A stretch of 64,000 nt of DNA from the NCBI GenBank assembly GCA_944989445.1, contig CALYLW010001091.1:281176-345175 (forward strand), written 5' to 3'. Below, in pieces: positions 33,555 through 45,175 of this stretch. Origin of the DNA: Ampullaceana balthica. Lineage: Eukaryota > Mollusca > Gastropoda > Lymnaeidae. Every line of letters begins with the position of its first letter. Position 1 is the stretch's first letter. A program made the translations under genes and the position numbers. The notes under the pieces are model-generated. The model had not been told where the DNA came from and searched no databases. It saw nothing but the letters and a program-made list of their open reading frames with translations.

Positions 33555-34739
33555 AAAAAGGGAGTCGGGGTACTATATCTCCAAATAATGTCATTACCGG
33601 AGTACCCTAATTACTGTTTGCGTGTGTACGTCAGTGTGTGTAATAGAAAGAGAGAGAGTAAGAGCGAATGACAAAGAGTATGTGTATGGATGGGGTGGTT
33701 AAGTGCTAATAATCCCTTGTTTTAGCCACATTCAAAGCAAGTTAACTTTTGAATTTAAAAATCAAGTCATTTTTAAAAAGGAGTCAATCAATTTTTCCCA
33801 TTATATTCTATTTTCATGTCAAAAATACTTTTTACAATTTTATTTGTCCCCCTTTTGTATTTAATATATAATTTAATGATAACATTTTAAATTCAAGTCA
33901 AAATTTTGATTTTTTTACATATATAATTTAACTTTTTGGAAAAAAATCTAAAACAAAGTTTTTAAAACGATCTTAGATTTTTATATTTTTAGAAAAAGTG
34001 TGATCTGTACAACTATTGCATTATGTTATACATTGAAATTTTTTGGACAGGTATACCAATGGCCTACCATAAACAGACAGAAGTGATTATTAAGGTACTA
34101 GGCTTAGAATTTAATTTTAAAGGGACCAGATAGAGGCCCTCTATAATTCAAAAATACCAGCTCGTTGTTACTTAAACCTAAAAGAGTCAAGACAGGAGAC
34201 CTAGAGTCCCAGGGCTTCTCCTCCACGAAGACAAAGTGGACACGAGAATCCACCTGCACTTGGTCCCTATCAAACTTGGCGAAGAAGGATTGCTGGACAT
34301 CGCACATCACACGTGTGTCATGTGCTGGACAGAAACATCACCCGTGTGTCATGTGCTGGACAGAAACGTCACCCGTGTGTCATGTGCTGGTGAGAAACCA
34401 AAATCAGGATCCAAGCCCCCCTCCCCTCTCCCACTCCTCTCCCCACAATACTTAGTCCCAGGAGTTAGTCCACACATAGAGTGAAATTAAACTGAAATCA
34501 ACAAGTGAATCAATTGACACCTCACGCCTTCACTCAGAGACGAACATACAACACAACACAACAACACATGTGTATCCTTAGTATGAGCGATTAAATTTTA
34601 CTTTGGTTATTTCCGGAGTTTTTTTTTAAACAATAACTTCAATAACTCTACGTCAGCTTTTGACCCCCCCCCCACAAACCCGCGCCATCTTTTCAATTAG
34701 TCGGACAGCAACCAGGTGTCCCACGACTATATCCTTAAC
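33555..34739 (+). repeat. Composite repeat R, tail, head and middle (most complete stretch)
   Basis: The tail (GAGTACCCTAATTACTGTTT, AATCAAGTCATTTTTAAAAA) leads through TGGCCTACCATAAACAGACA near 34060 into the head (AGATAGAGGCCCTCTATAAT). Then come GACAAAGTGGACACGAG, three units of the 31-bp repeat (34300-34400), one GAATCAATTGACACC unit and ACACAACACAACAACACATG. Together with 34740-35647 this is the best reference copy of R in the window. Confidence 0.7.
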
Positions 34740-34782
34740 AATTACCTACTATCTCTCTGTCTGTCTCTTTCATTCGATCTCG

Positions 34783-34841
<59 letters not shown>

Positions 34842-35310
34842 CCAGTCTCTCTCTGTTTCTCTCTATATATTGTCTCTCTCTCTGTCATTCTCTTCTTTCG
34901 ATGTATCGCCATTTCTCTCTGTCTCTCTCTGTCTCTCTCTTCCTCTGTCTCTTTTTTCTCTGTCTCTGAGTCTCTCTCTCTGCCCCTCCCCTCTCTCTCT
35001 CTGCCTCTTTCTCTTTCTGTCTTTCTTTATTTCTCTGTTGTTGTCTCTCTTTCTTTCTCTCTCTGCCTCTCTCCCCATTTATCTCTCTTACTCTCAATGA
35101 CACTTTCTCTCTGTCTTCGTTTATGGCTCCCTCTGACTCTCTCTATATATATTTCTCTCTCTGTGTCTCTTTCTCTTTATCTCTCTTTTTTCTTTTGTCT
35201 CTCTCTTTCTCTTTGACTCTTTCTCTCTCTCTCTCTCTGTTTCTTCCTCTATCTCAATCTCGCTCTGTTTCTCTCTCTCTCTCTCTTTCCCTCTTTCTCA
35301 CTGTCCGCGG
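34740..35310. repeat. CT-rich tract of R
   Basis: About 570 bases of imperfect CT repeats, including a long pure run at 34780-34838. Frames in both directions (Leu/Ser-rich, Arg/Glu-rich) are artefacts. Confidence 0.9.
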
Positions 35311-35647
35311 AAGACTTCATAATAAATGTGACACAATGCTGCAACAAATTTTCTTCAAATTACCTACCAACGCTCCCTATTTTTGTTGTAATTAATTTTT
35401 TATAGCGTGTGTTACTGAGTGTCTGAGCGTGTGTATGTGTATGTGATAGGAAAGTGACCAGGTATTTTTATAATAAGGTGTGCAGTGGGGTACGAATTCT
35501 CCAAAGAATGTTATTACTGAAGTAACCTCATCACTTTTTGCTTGTTTAAGCGTGTGTGTGTGTCGGGTAAATTTTGATAAACATCTTGTTTTAACAATGG
35601 TCAAATCCAGATGACTACTGCATTTAAAAATCAAGTATACTATAAAG
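35311..35647 (+). repeat. Composite repeat R, tail
   Basis: GAAGACTTCATAATAAATGT, GTGTTACTGAGTGTCTGAG, TGACCAGGTATTTTTATAAT, AATTCTCCAAAGAATGTTAT and TCAAGTATACTATAAAG. It ends at the left duplication of the next hAT and resumes at 36829. Confidence 0.7.
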
Positions 35648-36828
35648 CAGTGTTGTCCAAACGGTGTGCCTCGGCACACTAGTGTGCCGCGAGAAAATGT
35701 TAGTGTGCCGCGAAAGATTTCAAAATACCTTAAATTGCTAGGCTTTTCCAACCTTCAAGTTTTGAAAAAAAATATCCTTAACCGAAAGAGAATTGATAAA
35801 ACGTTTCATGTTTATATTGTTCTGGTTGTGAGAATCTCTTGAAAGCTACAAAATTTCTCTCCTCCATTGGGAATAAATATCTGTTGTAAGTAAATAAAAA
35901 CCCTATCCTGCTGTTCACTTTTTAAAAAAAAATTAATTACAGACGGCTATGGGTAATTTTTTGAAGAGAAGCCAGAAGGATTCCAGCGAGCATCAAAATG
36001 GAGAGAGAGCTGCGAAATCCAAGAAGAATGTTACCAAACGGAAATATTACGAGAAATATCTTGAGTATGGTTTCATACAATGTGCAAATGATCCTTCTCT
36101 TCCGTTTTGTCTTAATTGTAACATGGCATTGTCCAACGAGTCTATGAACCCGAGTAAACTGAAGCGGCATTTGAAATCAAATCATCCAGGATTGATAGAC
36201 AAGCAGAAAAGTTATTTCGCATCCATTGGTCCAACTTAGAGCAGCAATAAAAAATAATGAAGAAATTTTCCTCAATTCCTGTCAAAGCTCAGTTAGCAAG
36301 CTACACAATTGCGAATCTTTTGGTCAAACAAAAGAAATCCCATTTGGACGCTGAGACAATCATATTGCCGTCTTTACGAATCGCAGTTGAGACTATGGAG
36401 TTGGGACCCGATGCTGTTGAAAAAATAAATAAGATTCCATGGTCTCACCAGAAGATGGGACGTCGGATTGCTGACATTTTGACAGATTTGGACAATCAAA
36501 TTAAAGAGCCTTTTGCGGAAGCCGACGACATCCAAAAGCTCTGTGCAATGCAAATCGATGAAAGTACTGACATCAGCGGAAAGGCGCAACTGTTCGCATA
36601 CGTCAAACGTGAAAGACTGCAGATGATAGACAGAGAAATGAGAGTTTGCTTATCCAGCAATGAGCCGCGTTTTGAGCTCATCTGCTCCAAAGAAAACGCT
36701 CAAGTATCTCATTAATTATGAAATATCTTTTGAATAGACACTGATTTCTTGTTTTTTTTGTGAGGTGTGCCGCGCACATTTTTTACCAGTTTAGTGTGCC
36801 GTGAACGATTTTCGGTTGGACAACACTG
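35648..36828 (+). mobile_element. 1.18-kb hAT transposon, internally deleted, BED-finger type
   Basis: Terminal inverted repeats CAGTGTTGTCCAAAC and GTTGGACAACACTG. Flanks CTATAAAG (35640-35647) and CTTTAAAG (36829-36836) match at 7 of 8. Subterminal GTGTGCCGCG motifs repeat at both ends. It encodes the first and last parts of a BED-type transposase with the centre missing. Confidence 0.88.
35949..36715 (+). pseudogene. FAM200/ZBED5-like transposase, BED finger plus C-terminal tip
   Basis: The first frame (35949-36239, 96 codons) starts MGNFLKRSQK. It has a complete BED finger: YLEYGFIQCANDPSLPFCLN, then CNMALSNESMNPSKLKRHL and KSNH, with the Cys-x2-Cys and His-x4-His pairs intact. After a frame change, the second frame (36257-36715, 152 codons) has LASYTIANLLVKQKKSH, ILPSLRIAVETMELGPDAVE, MGRRIADILTDL and MQIDESTDISGKAQLFAYV. 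It then jumps to ERLQMIDREMRVCLSS and SHI-type end residues normally found at the far C-terminus. The DGAPAMVG, TEVRWLS and hATC regions are deleted. It could be a DNA-binding remnant, but the frame break between finger and body argues against a protein. Confidence 0.82.
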
Positions 36829-36972
36829 CTTTAAAGGAAGTTAAATAATTTTTTTTTAATATTGTTTTTTTAGTGTAAAAACATGTTTTTAAATCTATTT
36901 GTCCTACCTTTAAATTGAAATACAACTAAATGATAATTTATAAAAGAAAAGCCAAAACATTGAAGATTAACA
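36829..36972 (+). repeat. Composite repeat R, tail
   Basis: GGAAGTTAAATAATTTTTTT, CAACTAAATGATAATTTATA and GATTAACATATA. It is interrupted at the AT-rich CATATA site by the ACTAGTAGACC elements. Confidence 0.65.
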
Positions 36973-37710
36973 TATACTAGTAGACCTGTCGTGCGTTGCA
37001 ACGGTCAAAGTAAAAAGGAATAATTTTAAAAAAAACCAATGAGTGGTATGTTTAAAAATAATTATGAAGAAATCTTCGTGGAGGTGTGAAAAAAAAATCC
37101 AAGTTTCATAGCAAACGGATAAATAAATTAATAATTAAATAGCGTACAAAAGAAGAAACGATATTAAGGGCCCTGGCCCCAAAATGAGTGATATTATAGG
37201 TTTTTTTTTATTGCCATTGTACTCATTTCTTTAACGTTTAAGATTTTATTCATCATTCTGGGCAAGATATAAAGTTCAAAACATCTGTTCATTTCAATTA
37301 GTATAATAATTGATACATGTGTCATAATTTGTCAAGATTGTTAATGACTGAATGGTGAATAAAATCTTAAACGCTTAAAAAATGTGAATTTTTGGGCCAC
37401 CAGCCCCAAAGGAATGAATATTAGCAGTTTAGTGCCCTATAGTATTTTAATATTGGCTATCAAGTTGTCATATACACATTTTGGTTAAGATCCAATAATT
37501 TACACAGTAGCTAAAGCTTAAAATAATTTTATATAGCTCGTATAAGCAAAACATGACGATATGGGCCCCCGGCGCCCCATGAGTGTTAAATTTTGAAAAA
37601 AGTGATAGTTACCATCCCGGGAGCATACTCAACAGTCTTGAAAAGTTTCATGACGATCGGGTTGAATGGTTTAGACAGCTATAAAGGACATTAATACACA
37701 CACAAACATA

Positions 37711-37743
<33 letters not shown>
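36973..37743 (+). mobile_element. ACTAGTAGACC element, unit A1
   Basis: Starts ACTAGTAGACCTGTCGTGCG and TTGCAACGG, and ends with AGTTTCATGACGATCGGGTT, ACACACAAACATA and an AT microsatellite (37714-37743). Contains GGGCCCTGGCCCC and GGGCCCCCGGCGCCCCATGA blocks. It looks like a widespread type of invertebrate non-coding repeat. I cannot assign its class. Confidence 0.6.
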
Positions 37744-37746
<3 letters not shown>

Positions 37747-40310
37747 TTGAAAAATACCCGCACTTTGTAGCGGAGTGTGCTGACCCTTTATCCAAGTATT
37801 AGGTGATGGTTATTACAAATTTTTATTTGCCAAGTTAAATTTCAGATTCAACTATTTAGTTAAAATCTTATGAGAAACAGAGATATGCCATTTTACCGCG
37901 TGAGTTGTTTTCACTTAATGCAGTGCCTTTTAACATAACCTTACTATTCAAAAGATATGACTTATTAAATAATGATTCTTGCCGACCATAATAACTAAAT
38001 TTACAATTTCATTCCCACTTGTACAAAATTAACATAACTTATATGTTTTCCGAAAGAGCTCTACCACCCTCGTCACTCAAAAAATTTAATATATAATTAC
38101 GAAACTGCATCGTATCACAATTGTAAGTTATATAATATTTGTAACCACGTCTATGAGATAAAGAACATGTGGCACTATCCCTTTAAAAGGCAAAAGCTAA
38201 TTGACTCATAGCGCAAATAAACAAAATTATAAATGTACTTTCTAAAATACTATTTTTAAAAAAAAACGGTCGTATTAAAATGATATAAAAAAATGTGCAC
38301 ACCATATTTAGACATATAGAAAGCTGGCCGCATAAAATAAAGTCTTGTTATAAAGTAAATGTACTGGACCAAAATAACTCTTCATTTTGACGTATTCATA
38401 ATTGTCTAAACAGGGAAATAATATTTAACATTTTTATGTCTCTATATTTTACGATTTATATTTACGGTTTATAAGCAATGTGTATAATTTCAAAAAGGAA
38501 TCTTTTTTTTTGTTCCCTATTTCGGATAAGGCATCATATTTTGTAAATTATATTCAATGCACACACACACACCAGATTTTATATCTGAAAAATAAAATAC
38601 ATTAAAAAAAAAGATTCAACCGTCTGTTAATAAGTGCATCTTAAAAATGATTAAAAGGCAATTTTAGAAATGGCCTATGCTATTCTGAATACAAAGGAAT
38701 GAACATAAAAACATATTCAATTCGCAATTCATATTAATTAAGCGTTTTCAGGATCACTTCATTAAATTTAGTCAACTTTTGTTAATACGTTCGGTAGCGA
38801 AAGTTTATAATGTATAGTGTATATAAAGCTTAAGTAAACAGTTTTAAAGTGTACGTTTATTTGACATAGGCCATCACTTTCAACATAAAATAAACTCGCT
38901 ACATCTATGGTTTTTAATTAAATGTCGAGTTATGAATTAAATTTTTAAAAATCCCAATTTTATTCATTGCATGTAAAATATTAATACAATGCATCGTGAA
39001 AATAATTGAAATAAAATAATTTAAACGCATATGTAATATATAAAGCTCAGTTGATATTTTTATGTTTGTTTGTTTGTATCCATTAAAAAAAGGCCACTGC
39101 TTTGTTGACATTTTTCCAAAAGATCTCTGCCACTGTCGTCACTAAAAAAGCTCTTATATATTTACGACACTGCAATGTAACACAATTGTAATTAATACAA
39201 TATTTGCAACAGCGTCTATGAGATAAAGATAATAAAGATAAATAAAAAAATTAGGCTATATTCCTAATTTTAAAAAAAACAAACAAAACAAATCAATTTT
39301 ATGTTAAAAATGCATGTGAAACCATCACAATAATCGATTTTAAAAATGGCCTATGTTAATCCATCATCAAAGGAATGAACATAACATATTCAATTCGCAA
39401 TACAAAATAATTAAGCGTTTTCAGGATCACTTTATTTAGTTTAATCTACTTATGTTAATAAGTCCGGTAGCCTAAGTTTAAATAGTATAAGTGTATAGGT
39501 TATGTAAAAGACAACAGCTTATGTAAAAGACAAACAAAATATAAATGTTATATTAATAGGACACAGCTAAATTTAAGATGCGTACACGAAAATGTGCGCA
39601 CAGTAATCAGGCGATAAAAGATTTTAAAACGTGCACCGCTAAAAATGAAGCCTTGAAAAAAATACTGACACAATTATTACATAAATAGGTTTTTCATTAA
39701 ATGTCGAGTTATGGAACAGAAAATAATTAAAACAAATTCGCAATTAAATTTAAACGTGTAAACAATTAAATCTAATGCATCGTGTGGCAGTTGTAATTAA
39801 ATATGTTTACGTGTCTATCTAATATATAGAAAGTAACAGTAAAGAAAATGACAATTCTTTGTACTACACAGCTCAAATTATGAAGCGTACACGAAAATGT
39901 GCGCACCGTAATTAGACATTATAATATTTTTTCAAATGCGCACGGCTGAAAATAAAGTATTGGCATTGGGGAAAAAAAACGTCACCAAAAGTAACTCGCT
40001 TTGAACGGCATTTGAACGTCCGCGTAAATTTGTTCAATACAGAAATGAGGTTAAATTTTTTATTCTTTGTCTCTGCATTTTCTGATTATTTAATTTACGG
40101 CATTCGGGCAAAAGGGACAATTACAAAAACTAACTTAAAACCACCTTCAGGGTAAAAGGAACCGTCCTGCCAAATTTGGTCCCCGTCCGTCATTTGGTTT
40201 TTCCGTGATTGTCTAACAGAAAGTCGAAAAGTGAAACATACAAACATACATAAGATATACATATATTTTTTTTTAAAACTGCTTTTTAACATGATTTATA
40301 TATATACTAG
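37744..40310 (+). mobile_element. ACTAGTAGACC-related element, unit A2
   Basis: Begins with ACCCGCACTTTGTAGCGGAG, a variant of the ACCCGTCGTGCGTTGCAACG start, and ends in AAACATACAAACATACATAA. The body repeats itself: the block with GATCTCTGCCACTGTCGTCA (39120) resembles that at 38055, and GCGTTTTCAGGATCACTT occurs at about 38742 and 39415. There is no convincing protein. Near 40140-40230 is CTGCCAAATTTGGTCCCCG, common to such repeats. Confidence 0.55.
38500..40290. repeat. Near-identical 1.8-kb direct repeat, first copy
   Basis: Matches 41002-42790 at a constant offset of about 2502 bp with few differences. A 65-codon minus-strand frame at 38914-39111 is identical in the second copy (41416-41613). 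This points to a recent duplication. Confidence 0.85.
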
Positions 40311-42830
40311 TAGACCCGTCGTGCGTTGCAACGATCAAAGTAAAAAGGAATAAATTTAAAGAAACCAATGAGTGGTATGTTTAAAAATAATTCTGAAGAA
40401 ATCTGTCGTGGAAGTGTGAAAAAAAATCCAAGTTTCATAGCAAACGGATAAATAAATTAATAATTAAATAGCGTACAAAAGAAGAAACGATATTAAGGGC
40501 CCCGGCCCCAAAATGAGTGATATTATAGTTTTTTTTATTGCCATTGTACTCATTTCTTAAACCTTTAAGATTTTATTCATTATTCAGTCATTAACAATCT
40601 TGACAAATAATGACACATGTATCCCTTATTATACAAATTGAAATTCACAGGTGTTTTGAACTTTATATCTTGCCCAGAATGGGCCCTGGGGCCCTTAATG
40701 TTGTTTTTATCTATTGTACTCAATATATATTCCTCAATATCGTGTAAAATTGAATAGGGAATACAATGATTAAAGTTCAGTAAAAAGACTTTTTCGAAGG
40801 AATGGAAATTAAGAGTTCAGTGCCCTATAGTAATATAGGCTCTTAAGTTTTTATATTCTAAGTTTTGTCAAAATCCAGTTTTTTTCTCAATATCTAACTC
40901 TTAAACTACTTTTTATATACCTACAATAGGGGGAAAATAGCATTAAGGGGCCCTGGCCCATTCGGTGCAAGAGGTCAATTTCAAAAACCTGTTCATTTTA
41001 GTTCATTTTTTTTGTTCTCTATTTTGGATAAGGCATCATATTTTGTAAATTATATTCAATGCACACACACACACCAGATTTTATATCTGAAAAATAAAAT
41101 ACATTAAAAATAAAGATTCAATCGTCTGTTAATAAGCGCATCTTAAAAATGATTAAAAGGCAATTTTAGAAATGGCCTATGCTATTCTGAATACAAAGGA
41201 ATGAACATAAAAACATATTCAATTCGCAATTCATATTAATTAAGCGTTTTCAGGATCATTTCATTAAATTTAGTCAACTTTTGTTAATACGTTCGGTAGC
41301 GAAAGTTTATAATGTATAGTGTATATAAAGCTTAAGTAAACAGTTTTAAAGTGTAAGTTTATTTGACATAGGCCATCACTTTCAACATAAAATAAACTCG
41401 CTACATCTATGGTTTTTAATTAAATGTCGAGTTATGAATTAAATTTTTAAAAATCCCAATTTTATTCATTGCATGTAAAATATTAATACAATGCATCGTG
41501 AAAATAATTGAAATAAAATAATTTAAACGCATATGTAATATATAAAGCTCAGTTGATATTTTTATGTTTGTTTGTTTGTATCCATTAAAAAAAGGCCACT
41601 GCTTTGTTGACATTTTTCCAAAAGATCTCTGCCACTGTCGTCACTAAAAAAGCTCTTATATATTTACGACACTGCAATGTAACACAATTGTAATTAATAC
41701 AATATTTGCAACAGCGTCTATGAGATAAAGATAATAAAGATAAATAAAAAAAAATTAGGCTATATTCCTAATTTAAAAAAAACAAACAAAACAAATCAAT
41801 TTTATGTTAAAAATGCATGTGAAACCATGACAATAATCGATTTTAAAAATGGCTTATGTTAATCCATCATCAAAGGAATGAACATAACATATTCAATTCG
41901 CAATACAAAATAATTAAGCGTTTTCAGGATCACTTTATTTAGTTTAATCTACTTATGTTAATAAGTCCGGTAGCCTAAGTTTAAATAGTATAAGTGTATA
42001 GGTTATGTAAAAGACAAACAGCTTATGTAAAAGACAAACAAAATATAAATGTTATATTAATAGGACACAGCTAAATTTAAGATGCGTACACGAAAATGTG
42101 CGCACAGTAATCAGGCGATAAAAGATTTTAAAACGTGCACCGCTAAAAATGAAGCCTTGAAAAAAATACTGACACAATTAGTACATAAATAGGTTTTTCA
42201 TTAAATGTCGAGTTATGGAACAGAAAATAATTAAAACAAATTCGCAATTAAATTTAAACGTGTAAACAATTAAATCTAATGCATCGTGTGGCAGTTGTAA
42301 TTAAATATGTTTACGTGTCTATCTAATATATAGAAAGTAACAGTAAAGAAAATGACAATTCTTTGTACTACACAGCTCAAATTATGAAGCGTACACGAAA
42401 ATGTGCGCACCGTAATTAGACATTATAATATTTTTTTCAAATGCGCACGGCTGAAAATAAAGTATTGGCATTGGGGAAATAAAACGTCACCAAAAGTAAC
42501 TCGCTTTGAACGGCATTTGAACGTCCGCGTAAATTTGTTCAATACAGAAATGAGGTTAAATTTTTTATTCTTTGTCTCTGCATTTTCTGATTATTTAATT
42601 TACTGCATTCGGGCAAAAGGGACAATTACAAAAACTAACTTAAAACCACCTTCAGGGTAAAAGGAACCGTCCTGCCAAATTTGGTCCCCGTCCGTCATTT
42701 GGTTTTTCCGTGATTGTCTAACAGAAAGTTGAAAAGGGAAACTTACAAACATACAAACATACAAACATACAAACATACAAACATACAAACATACAAACAT
42801 TTGAGCTTTATATATTAGATTCAGAAAGAG
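40311..42830 (+). mobile_element. ACTAGTAGACC element, unit B
   Basis: Starts ACTAGTAGACCCGTCGTGCG, offset about 3338 bp from A1. Its second part (41002-42790) repeats A2 at an offset of about 2502 bp, so about 0.8 kb of A is missing in B. It ends with seven to eight ACATACAA units (42745-42800) and GAGCTTTATATATTAGA. Contains GGGCCCCGGCCCC at 40499 and GGGGCCCTGGCCC near 40956. Confidence 0.6.
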
Positions 42831-42997
42831 TGTTAAACAAATCTTATGCCTTACCCAATATATCACATTTTTTATTATTATTTGTCAGGTCTACTGATGG
42901 CCTACCATAATCAGACTTGTCATACTTATTTATATGTTTCTTAGTTTCTTCATTTTTTGTCAGGTCTGCTAATGGCCTAACATAAACAGATGGAAAA
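42831..42997 (+). repeat. Composite repeat R end, duplicated
   Basis: The motif TTTGTCAGGTCTACTGATGG with CCTACCATAATCAG occurs at 42882, and again as TTTGTCAGGTCTGCTAATGG at 42956. Two R ends lie only 74 bp apart. Confidence 0.6.
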
Positions 42998-45175
42998 CAG
43001 TGCTGCCAGAGCTAGGTTTTTCAACCTAGATCTAGGTTTTTTCGACCTTGTCTAGGTTTTTCATTTAAAAAATAGCCATAATCTAGGTTTTTCTTTAAAA
43101 AATATATTTAAACTATGTTAAAGTACAAATATTAATAAATATGTGCAAATAATATCCTAAATAAATTATATTTTTTCAAAAATATAATTAAGCAGCAGGT
43201 GGCAACAGTTTTTTTCAGCCGCTCTGTCATGTTACATTATGATATATATGGCTCTATTCCACTGAATTCGAAAGGTGGCGCTACAGTGGTGCCATCTGTA
43301 TAAAAAAATCTGGTACACGTTAAAACAAACAGCTTGAATGAGCCAAAATATTCAATTTTATTAGACTTTATGAAAAACTTCACAGCTCTACCATTTTCTT
43401 CTGCCTGCGTAGAGAGAATATTCTCTCAAGTATACACTGTATAGAGAATAGACTAAAGATAATCTAATACAACGCTCAGATAGACATAGTTATAAAATTC
43501 CTTTGCAAGAATTCGGAAGTTGAATGAGTTGCCTGATCATACGGGGAAAACCAACACTCTTTCAACATTTAAAATGAAAGTAACGCCTTCAATGAGAGAT
43601 TATTTGGTCAATTATTTTTTTGGCAAATGAAGAAGAATAATAGTTTACTTATTCACACAGAAGTACACTGGTTATCAACAAGTACATTTTTAAAATCAAT
43701 TTTATGTTTTCTTTGATTCGGTGTTGGAATTCCTGGAAAACAAAGACAATGATTTGAAATACAATTAACTCAAAAAAGGACATATCCTTTATATATGATA
43801 TATTTAACCAACTTTAAATCTAATTTGAAACTACAAGGTAACCAATTAAATTGAATCAAAACTAAAAGTGTTATGTCTGAGTTTGTTGCAAAAATTTTTC
43901 TGTGCAAACAAAACTTAGGAACAGGAGAATGTTCTCAGTTTCCAAATCTTTCGAAATTGCAAAATAGAGATAAATATTTGCTGGCTTACTGTCAAAACTT
44001 AACGGCTCTTCATGCAGACCTGAACCAAAGATTTGAAGGCATTTTTCACTTAGATATTCCCGACTGGCAGTTGAACCCTTTTGCGCGTGGGCAAACTCAG
44101 ATCCCAAGCAAAGATGAATCGATACTAATACAGGAGCAGCTTATTGAAATGAGGAATTTAAACACCTTGTTTGAACTATAGGATACCACAAATTCTGTTT
44201 ACAAAGTCAGATCCCAATTTTATATCCTGCATTATGGGTTATTGAACAGAAGTTTTTGACTGCTTTCCCGTATTCCTATTTGGTAGAACAAAGATTCAGT
44301 GCAGTTATGAACCTGATCATTAAACAAAACAGAAACCGACTAGAAATTGGTGCTTGTAAGGATTTGCGGTTGCTACTCACAAACATTGAGTTGATCACAA
44401 ATACACTCATACATGTTCATCACGTTAATCCAAGTTATTAGTTGTTTTCAATTTTATTTTAAACAAATGTGATAATTTCAATACACAACGTATTTTAACC
44501 CTATAAGACGCTCTGGAATATAAGACAAACACAATTTTAAAGGAGGAAAATTTAGAAGAAAAAAACAATTTTGAACCAAATACTGTCCACTAGTCGTATA
44601 AGACGCACAACTCGTTTTGGGAAAGAAAAAGTGGGTTTTATAGGGCGAAAGATACGGTACTTCATCAAAATGTTGCTTTTTTAATTATAATTTTTGTACT
44701 ATGCATTTTATGTAGTTTTTTCAGTCCATAAGGAAATTTTGATTATTAAAGGGGTCCGTGGACCAAAAACGTTTGGGAACCACTGATCTAGGTGGTTACA
44801 CTTTGTGAGATGTTTGACAAGGGGGAGGGGGTGTTTAAGAACTGTGACGTCACATCAAAAAATGCGAAACTCTAAATGAAAGCTCCACTTAAATATTTGA
44901 TTGCTTACAATTAATTTAATGAAATTTTAAATAGCTTCCCACGTGTAAATATATTAGACTGCAGCCTCACGGTAAATACATACTTAAATGATAATAACAT
45001 TATTTGAAAAATACTGATTTTCAAATAAGAAATAGGTTCGCCCGCGGGGTTTGGGGAGAGAAACTTTGTGACGTCATATTTGTTTATTTTTAGCGTGTCT
45101 AGGTTTTTTCTTTCGGATCTATGTTTTTTTGGACGTGTCAGCTAGGTTTTTCCCAAAATTGTCACTGGCTGCACT
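42998..45175 (+). mobile_element. hAT-like element e1, copy d, with a nested hAT fragment
   Basis: Left terminus CAGTGCTGCCAGAGC at 42998; right terminus, read inward, AGTGCAGCCAGTGACAATTT at 45175. The centre, from the end of the LINE-derived piece to the GCATCTAGG block, is replaced by the transposase fragment at 43585-44785. Confidence 0.7.
43585..44785 (+). pseudogene. ZBED5-like hAT transposase, C-terminal half
   Basis: Read on the plus strand: NERLFGQLFF and LIHTEVHWLSTS (43590-43685), where the usual RWLS is HWLS. The frame at 43873-44181 starts MSEFVAKIFLCKQNL and has YCQNLTALHADLNQRFEGIF and DIPDWQLNPF. The hATC frame at 44256-44441 has FLTAFPYSYLVEQRFSAVM, NRLEIGACKDLRLLLTNIE and HVNPSY. 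The element ends in AACGTTTGGGAACCACTG at 44785, the same terminus family as 17786. The N-terminal half is missing. Between frames are a stop at 44179-44181 and a shift. Inactive. Confidence 0.8.

Noticed and set aside
34660..35216. Leu/Ser-rich frames of about 150-170 codons (also at 8.6-9.1, 26.2-26.7 and 47.4-47.9 kb) that look like membrane proteins
   Set aside because: They lie wholly in CT or GA tracts. The composition explains the hydrophobic look, and similar frames occur in several registers of the same tract.
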